A stretch of DNA of 64,000 nucleotides. Origin: Cryptomeria japonica (taxonomy: Eukaryota; Streptophyta; Pinopsida; Cupressales; Cupressaceae). This document shows positions 59,456 to 64,000 of the stretch, piece after piece (the stretch's first letter is position 1; each line of letters opens with the position of its first letter). A model generated the notes under the pieces. The model was not told the origin of the DNA. It saw nothing but the letters and a program-made list of their open reading frames with translations, and ran no database searches. The translations under genes and the position numbers were made by a program. The DNA lies in assembly GCF_030272615.1 (NCBI RefSeq), contig NC_081410.1, positions 123,933,640-123,997,639 on the forward strand, in the 5' to 3' direction.

Positions 59456-61339
59456 CAAAATAGTTTGTTAGAATACAACAGACATATATATATATATATA
59501 TAACTAATCTAAATTGCAATCTAACTTTAAAATACTTAATTAACATAATCACAATTCTCATCTAATAAAAAAGATACGAATGCCATACGGCGATATGTCC
59601 TTAGGCGGCCATGAAGCTCGCCTTCTTGGAACCCATCTTGGTTCCAAGCCCTCCAGGAAGTCGAAGGTGAATTCGACTCCTGTCTTGAATGTAATTTCTT
59701 ACATCCAAGCCCTCGAGGAAATCGAAGGTTAATTCGATTCATATCTTGAATGTAATTTCTTACATCCAAGCCCTCCAGGAAATCGAAGGTTAATTCGATT
59801 CCTGTCTTGGGTGTAACCTCTTACATCCAAGCCCTCCAAGAAATCAAAGGTTAATTTGATTCCTGTCCTCTTACACCCAAGCCATCCAAGGAAGACCCTA
59901 AGTCCATTCCTTGCCTTGGGTGATGCATCTCATCATCCAAGTCCTCAGAGGGGACCGGCTAGATCCGTCTCTTCTTAGTTGAACTCAGTCAACCAAGCCA
60001 TATATATGCATATTGATATTCAGTATATACTGCCTACCAAGAATTATCATAACCCCTGCATTAGGCTAAGGGAATTTTCTACCACTAGCCTCCATCACAT
60101 AACCAAATTATTGTTATTCATATAACCTTTTAATAACTCATTTCTTCATCATTTAATATATTAAATATATATTAACATCATTTAATCATTTATTTCTCTT
60201 TAATCTATCAAGTACTTGCTAATTTACTGTACTAGATAATTAGTCTCATTCTAATTCATTTATAAATTATTTACTTATTAATTAATTGCTAGTTATATGA
60301 ATTATTATGTATTAGTGTAGAACAGTTTCTAAAACATATTATATTAATTATAAATATTATATTAATATCTATTATTATATCAATATCCATATTTATAACC
60401 CTTTTATTATTCCTTATTCTGATTTGAGTATATATACATATATATACATAAATAACTAAATGAATTCAATAATGTTGCCTCTAATTTATATATTTCCTAA
60501 TTACCAATTCTATAAACTATTAGTACTCCCCCTACTTGTAAATACTAGTTATTAATATATTAAGTTGTTAGTAATGGCAGACAGATCTGACACATGTCAG
60601 ATCTGGTCTGCCACTGTTATGAAATTATGTATACAGATTGCAGTTTATGTTAGTATTTAAATTCTGCATATGAACATTATCGGGTTTCATGGGCCTGATA
60701 TATTTAGCATACTTACTAAACACATCCTCCGTACATACCACCCAGAACAGGGATGTTACTGCTTGTAAATTAATAACAGTTCTGACCTGATCTGATTTGA
60801 TAGATGATGTCAGATAATGTCCCTCTCTTCTCCTTAAATATTTATATATTTCATATTTTTAGTTGTATGTAATTGCTGATAATAAGAAGTAAAGAGGGCA
60901 GATGATACTAATCCTCAACTGAGTAATAACCAATTCCGTAAATCTTCCCCCCGAACTCACACTCCTTATCCTCCCTTTATATCGTTACATCCCTTTTTGG
61001 AGAGAGGCGACTTTATGGTGGGAGGCGTTTATTCAAGGAGAGGTGCTCTTTTATTTTAATCCCATTAACATTTGTTAATAAACAAATATTTAATAGAGAT
61101 CTATTGTTATTACTATATGTATGTTATAAATAAATTACTTTCGTCTTGATTATATACCCCGATCACTAATTATAATCATAGCCACTTATTAATATATTTT
61201 CCTTGCATTCACTTTAACAATCGGTGTTCTTTTATATGCTATAGTCGGTTGTTTAAGATAATCGACAAAAGCTTTTTATGAAGTCTTTTATTTTTATGGA
61301 GTCTTTTCTTCGACTCATTTTTCATAATGTGTATTCAGC
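59421..61339. repeat. Repeat DNA starting TGTAATGTCCC, inserted in hAT2
   Basis: A sharp border at 59421 (TGTAATGTCCCTACTAG) cuts the hAT2 frame. The complement, GGGACATTACA, is the end motif of the remnants at 8359 and 32256, so this may be an LTR edge. Inside are a 61-bp tandem repeat (59630-59890) and A+T-rich sequence with (ta)n runs (59487-59500, 60425-60450). No coding region was found. Confidence 0.45.
59630..59890 (+). repeat. 61-bp tandem repeat, four copies
   Basis: The unit contains ccaagccctccaggaaatcg, aaggttaattcgattcctgt and cttgaatgtaatttcttaca. The last copy is shortened and more diverged. Confidence 0.9.
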
Positions 61340-61601
61340 GATCTTATTCCACTCTAATATTTTTAGTGTCCTTGCTCTAGACGTCATCGAATGATTTTAA
61401 ATCTGGTCGTTGTTTTTTTTTTCCATTGTAATGTCCCTGTCGTGCCATGGTATTTTTCCTTTCACCCTCTTTTAAACTGCCACTGCTGTCACCGTGCTCC
61501 TTCAGGCCTACGGACTGTAATGTCCCGAGCCCGTACAGAGGTTATCTGTCGTACGATGGAGTGGTTTGTTGTACGGTGGCTGAGTCGTACCGCGACTGGG
61601 G

Positions 61602-62324
61602 TCACCTGAAGCTTGGTGTCGTACGGTGTCTAGGAAGGTCGTACGGTGAATACTGTTTGGCCATGCGAGTGTACGGTAGGTGAACACCCTCCGAGGTCGG
61701 TGACCTCCGTCGATGGTGGTCCACTGTACGGTGTCCCACCGCACGGCAGTCTACCGTACGGTGTCCCACCGCACGACAGTCTGCCGTACGGTGTCCCACC
61801 GCACGGTGTCTTGCCGCACGATGGTCCCGCCGCATGGTGGTTCCACCACCACTTTTTTTCTCAATTTTTTTTTTTCCGAATCTAATTGTCGAGTCTTTGG
61901 CTCGGGTCCCATGCCTCTGGGATCGCCCTTCATCGTTCTCAGTTTGCCTCGCCCGAGAGTCTCTCGCTTTGGTCCCGTGTCTCTCGAGTCGCTGGCCCGG
62001 CCTCTCGAGTCCCCTTCCATCCTCTCGGGTGTCCTTCTGGCCTCTCGGGTCCCCTACACGCTTCTCGTGGTAGGGTTTCAATTTGGACCTATTGATAGCA
62101 AGTCTATTTTCAATGGCCATCCGAAGACCCGGAACCATAAATTCTACAGGAACCACGGTCTCCTTCCCATACATAAGAAGAAGAAGAAGAATAAAGATTT
62201 TGAAGGTTGTGGCCTTCCACACAGGGTTCCAATCGTTGCTGACACGAATGATCTTGGGATTATCTACATCACCGAGGTTTGGGACGTCTCCCTTCCAATA
62301 TTCTCTGTATTCCGGCAGGTACAC
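61602..62324 (-). pseudogene. G4 linker joined to integrase C-terminal end
   Basis: Reads YLPEYREYWKGDVPNLGD, DWNPVWKATTFKIF and, directly after, LLLLLMYGKETVVPVEFMVP. This is the same joint as in G2 except for a different number of ctt triplets. The tail is Arg/Gly/Asp-rich (KPYHEKRVGDPRGQKDTRED) and then runs into the CGGTGG minisatellite, which makes the last 60 residues repeat sequence. Confidence 0.8.
61640..61850. repeat. Palindromic minisatellite of G4, about 30-bp unit
   Basis: Units of gtacggtgtcccaccgcacg followed by gcagtctacc and variants. Related to 52731-52910 in G2 but with another unit composition. Confidence 0.8.
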
Positions 62325-62369
62325 CTCCTCTGTTGCTTGCTCTGGTTCCTCTACTTCGAGCCTGTAGCT

Positions 62370-62561
62370 CTAGAACATTTCGTAATCCTCCATCTGCCAG
62401 TGGAAGAGCCCATTCAATGACCCCGTCTCATCCTCAGAGCACTCCCCTAGTTTGAGAATCCCTTCGTCATTGGGCTCCCTGCAGCCCCGTCCTTCATTCC
62501 TCAGGTTGCCTTCTCCTTCACCCTTCGATTCCGAAGATGATGCCAGTTCCTCACTAACCAA
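62370..62561 (-). pseudogene. G4 acidic linker downstream of protease
   Basis: Reads EELASSSESKGEGEGN and NGLFHWQMEDYEMF before a TAG where G2 has Gln. Counterpart of residues about 850-915 of the G2 ORF. Confidence 0.75.
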
Positions 62562-62624
62562 CTACGTCCCAAGGTCTATGATAAACTTCCTTCCTCCATT
62601 CTCCACAGACAGAGTGTTCTTCTT

Positions 62625-63233
62625 CTAGTTGTGGGTGGCCTTGGCTGCCACCAGCCACCCTCTCCCTAAGATCGCATCATACCCTTTTTTCTTTAGTGGG
62701 ATTACCACGAAGTCCAGTATGAAGGGTTGCGTCCCGATGGTAACTTGCTGGCCCATCAGTGTCCCGATGGGTTTGATTCCATGCTGATCTGCTCCCAGTA
62801 GACTGAGTGTAGACACCAGCCACCCTCTCCCTAAGATCGCATCATACCCTTTTTTCTTTAGTGGGATTACCACAAAGTCCAGTATGAAGGGTTGCGTCCC
62901 GATGGTAACTTGCTGGCCCATCAGTGTCCCGATGGGTTTGATTCCATGCTGATCTGCTCCCAGCAGACTAAGTGTAGATGGCCACAGCGTCGACTTCCCC
63001 AGCTTCCGCCAGGTTTCTTCTAGAAGAACTTTCACTCCTGACCCACCATCGACGATGGTATCGGTTAGAATGGTGCCAAGGATACCCATCTCCACAATGG
63101 TCGGGTTCCTTCCAATGTTAACTGCCAGCAGCATGGGGTCTATTGCAGACCCCCCAGAAACATCTGTGCGGTGGTTGGTATTGGTGCGTGGTTGGGAGAG
63201 ATTATTCAGCAACGCCATTCGTAATTGAGGCAT
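62625..63233 (-). pseudogene. G4 protease with internal duplication
   Basis: Starts after a stop at 63234-63236 (MPQLRMALLNNLSQ). Protease motif TIVDGGSGVKVLLEETW, then GADQHGIKPIGTLMGQQ and GYDAILGRGWLV. The block from STLSLLGADQHG to GRGWLV is present twice in frame, because 62651-62815 is duplicated as 62816-62980. The duplicated half would disturb the protease fold. A stop follows after AAKATHN. Confidence 0.85.
62651..62980. repeat. 165-bp tandem duplication in G4 protease
   Basis: ccagccaccctctccctaag begins at 62651 and again at 62816, and the two 165-bp copies differ by very few bases (for example cacgaagtcc / cacaaagtcc). 165 is a multiple of three, so the frame is kept. Confidence 0.92.
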
Positions 63234-63236
63234 CGT

Positions 63237-64000
63237 CTAGAGAAGGTCGTGTACCTTCACAGGCACCTCCAGTTTTAAAATTTGATTTAGTATAGCCTCC
63301 TCCACCTCCGGTCGGCTGGAAGTACTCGCCGTACCCTTCGCCTTCGCCCTTTCTCGTATCTCTTTCTCAATTTCTTCCCGTGCTTCCCGTACCCTTCGCT
63401 TCTCCGTCTCCGGGTTTGGGCACATTGCGTGTCTATCTTGGGCGCGGGTTACGGCCAGCACTTCCTCTTCTTTGGTTTCCTCGATATTGAGAAAGTTGAT
63501 GCCGGACTTCGGGCAGGTGACGTCTTCATGGTCTCCCAATTCGCACCATTTGCACAAATATTGTGGGGCCTCTCCCTTCGGGCAGTCTCGGGCGAAGTGC
63601 CCCCACTGGTTGCACACTCTGCATTGTACCATCGGTCGGCCTTTGGAGTCGTATTAGATCCGGCTCCTTGTATTGTTATTGTTGTTTCGTCCTCCCCACC
63701 GGTTATCTCAGTAGCCTCCCGATGTTGCATTGTTGTTCGCCTGGGAGCTGCTGGTACCACCTGATGTAGTTGGTTGTTCCTGCGTAAGCAATACTTGTTG
63801 GTTTCGTGTTTTCATGTTGTAGGGGCATTCCCTAGTGGGATGCCCCATCAACTAGCATATATCACAATAGGCCTTCTTTTGGCAGGAGCCTTTCGTGTGG
63901 CCATCCGTCTTACATTCCGTGCACCAAAGCTCCCCTTCGTTGTTCTTGCTCGGACCTCCCTTCATAACCTTCAGCTCTTTCATCATCCTCAGCATGTCCT
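63237..64000 (-). pseudogene. G4 gag C-terminal part with zinc knuckles, runs off the window
   Basis: Reads CTECKTDGHTKGSC, CDIC then a stop, then LMGHPTRECPYNMKTRNQQV, CRVCNQWGHFARDC and CKWCELGDHEDVTC. The open frame 63237-63632 starts at MVQCRVCNQW. Stops (for example within the second knuckle and near 63656) interrupt it. A Lys/Glu-rich helix (ETEKRRVREAREEIEKEIRE) follows the knuckles as in G2. Confidence 0.8.

Larger units (their letters stand above)
61340..64000 (-). mobile_element. G4: older copy of the deleted G2 gypsy family, partial
   Basis: Minus-strand order from the window edge: gag zinc knuckles (63237-64000), protease (62625-63233), acidic linker (62370-62561) and integrase tail (61602-62324). 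A minisatellite-bearing non-coding part (61640-61850) and a sequence at 61340-61440 (ccactctaatatttttagtg, gacgtcatcgaatgatttt) corresponding to 52443-52500 in G2 follow. It carries the same gag-protease-to-integrase-tail deletion as G2. Several stops and a frame break show it is inactive. The 5' LTR lies outside the window and no 3' LTR like that of G2 was found. Confidence 0.8.

Noticed and set aside
1-64000. tRNA, rRNA or other structural RNA genes
   Set aside because: None recognised by eye on either strand. Only tRNA-Asp-complementary primer sites of G2 and G3 were seen.

Overview
The window is nuclear DNA of a seed plant with a very repeat-rich genome and very long introns. A gymnosperm is the best guess, but the sequence alone cannot prove it. 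The only host gene recognised is a partial gene for electron-transfer flavoprotein:ubiquinone oxidoreductase (ETFQO, mitochondrial), on the + strand. Six consecutive exons lie at 11543-11667, 11876-11925, 19360-19426, 19541-19620, 45746-45874 and 46044-46110. All have GT-AG borders and compatible phases. The first exons lie left of the window (at least 11.5 kb of intron precedes exon 11543) and the last exon lies right of it (at least 17.9 kb of intron follows 46110). The whole window is therefore the inside of one gene, and nearly everything else is transposable-element DNA in its introns.

Layout. 1-2100 (-): decayed Tat-type Ty3/gypsy pol. 2372-6500 (-): hAT transposon 1 with a broken transposase gene and nested palindromes. 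7590-8359: LTR-like remnant. 10075-11065: Ty1/copia pol relic. 12786-18675: LTR-ended element (E3) with a relative (E4, 14944-17118) nested in it. 20908-30985: 3' end of a gypsy-like element (G1), split by an element (E2, 21040-28558) with a perfect 5-bp target duplication. E2 carries an intact ORF of about 1,080 codons and an array of 13 hairpin motifs spaced about 166 bp apart. 32257-41849 (-): a second, broken copy of that ORF in element E5, interrupted by a truncated gypsy element (G3, 34778-38894) bordered by a 113-bp direct repeat. 41850-44167 (-): hAT 3. 50931-59420: hAT 2, interrupted by a young gypsy element (G2, 51110-56878 -) with 296-bp LTRs that look identical and target duplication AATTC. 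59421-64000: repeat DNA and a second, older copy of the G2 family (G4).

Main points. (i) E2, E3, E4 and E5 form a family with TGTTGTGAC...TCAACA ends and no pol genes. Two members carry the same large unassigned ORF, conserved through to its stop codon, and each member has its own tandem-repeat array in the leader. I could not place this ORF in a named family. (ii) G2 and G4 share one internal deletion that joins gag-protease to the last part of integrase, so they look like a non-autonomous lineage that spread after the deletion. (iii) Insertion order can be read from the nesting: ETFQO intron > hAT3 > E5 > G3; intron > G1 > E2; intron > hAT2 > G2; intron > E3 > E4.

All calls come from reading the sequence. 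No database search, alignment score or transcript evidence was available.
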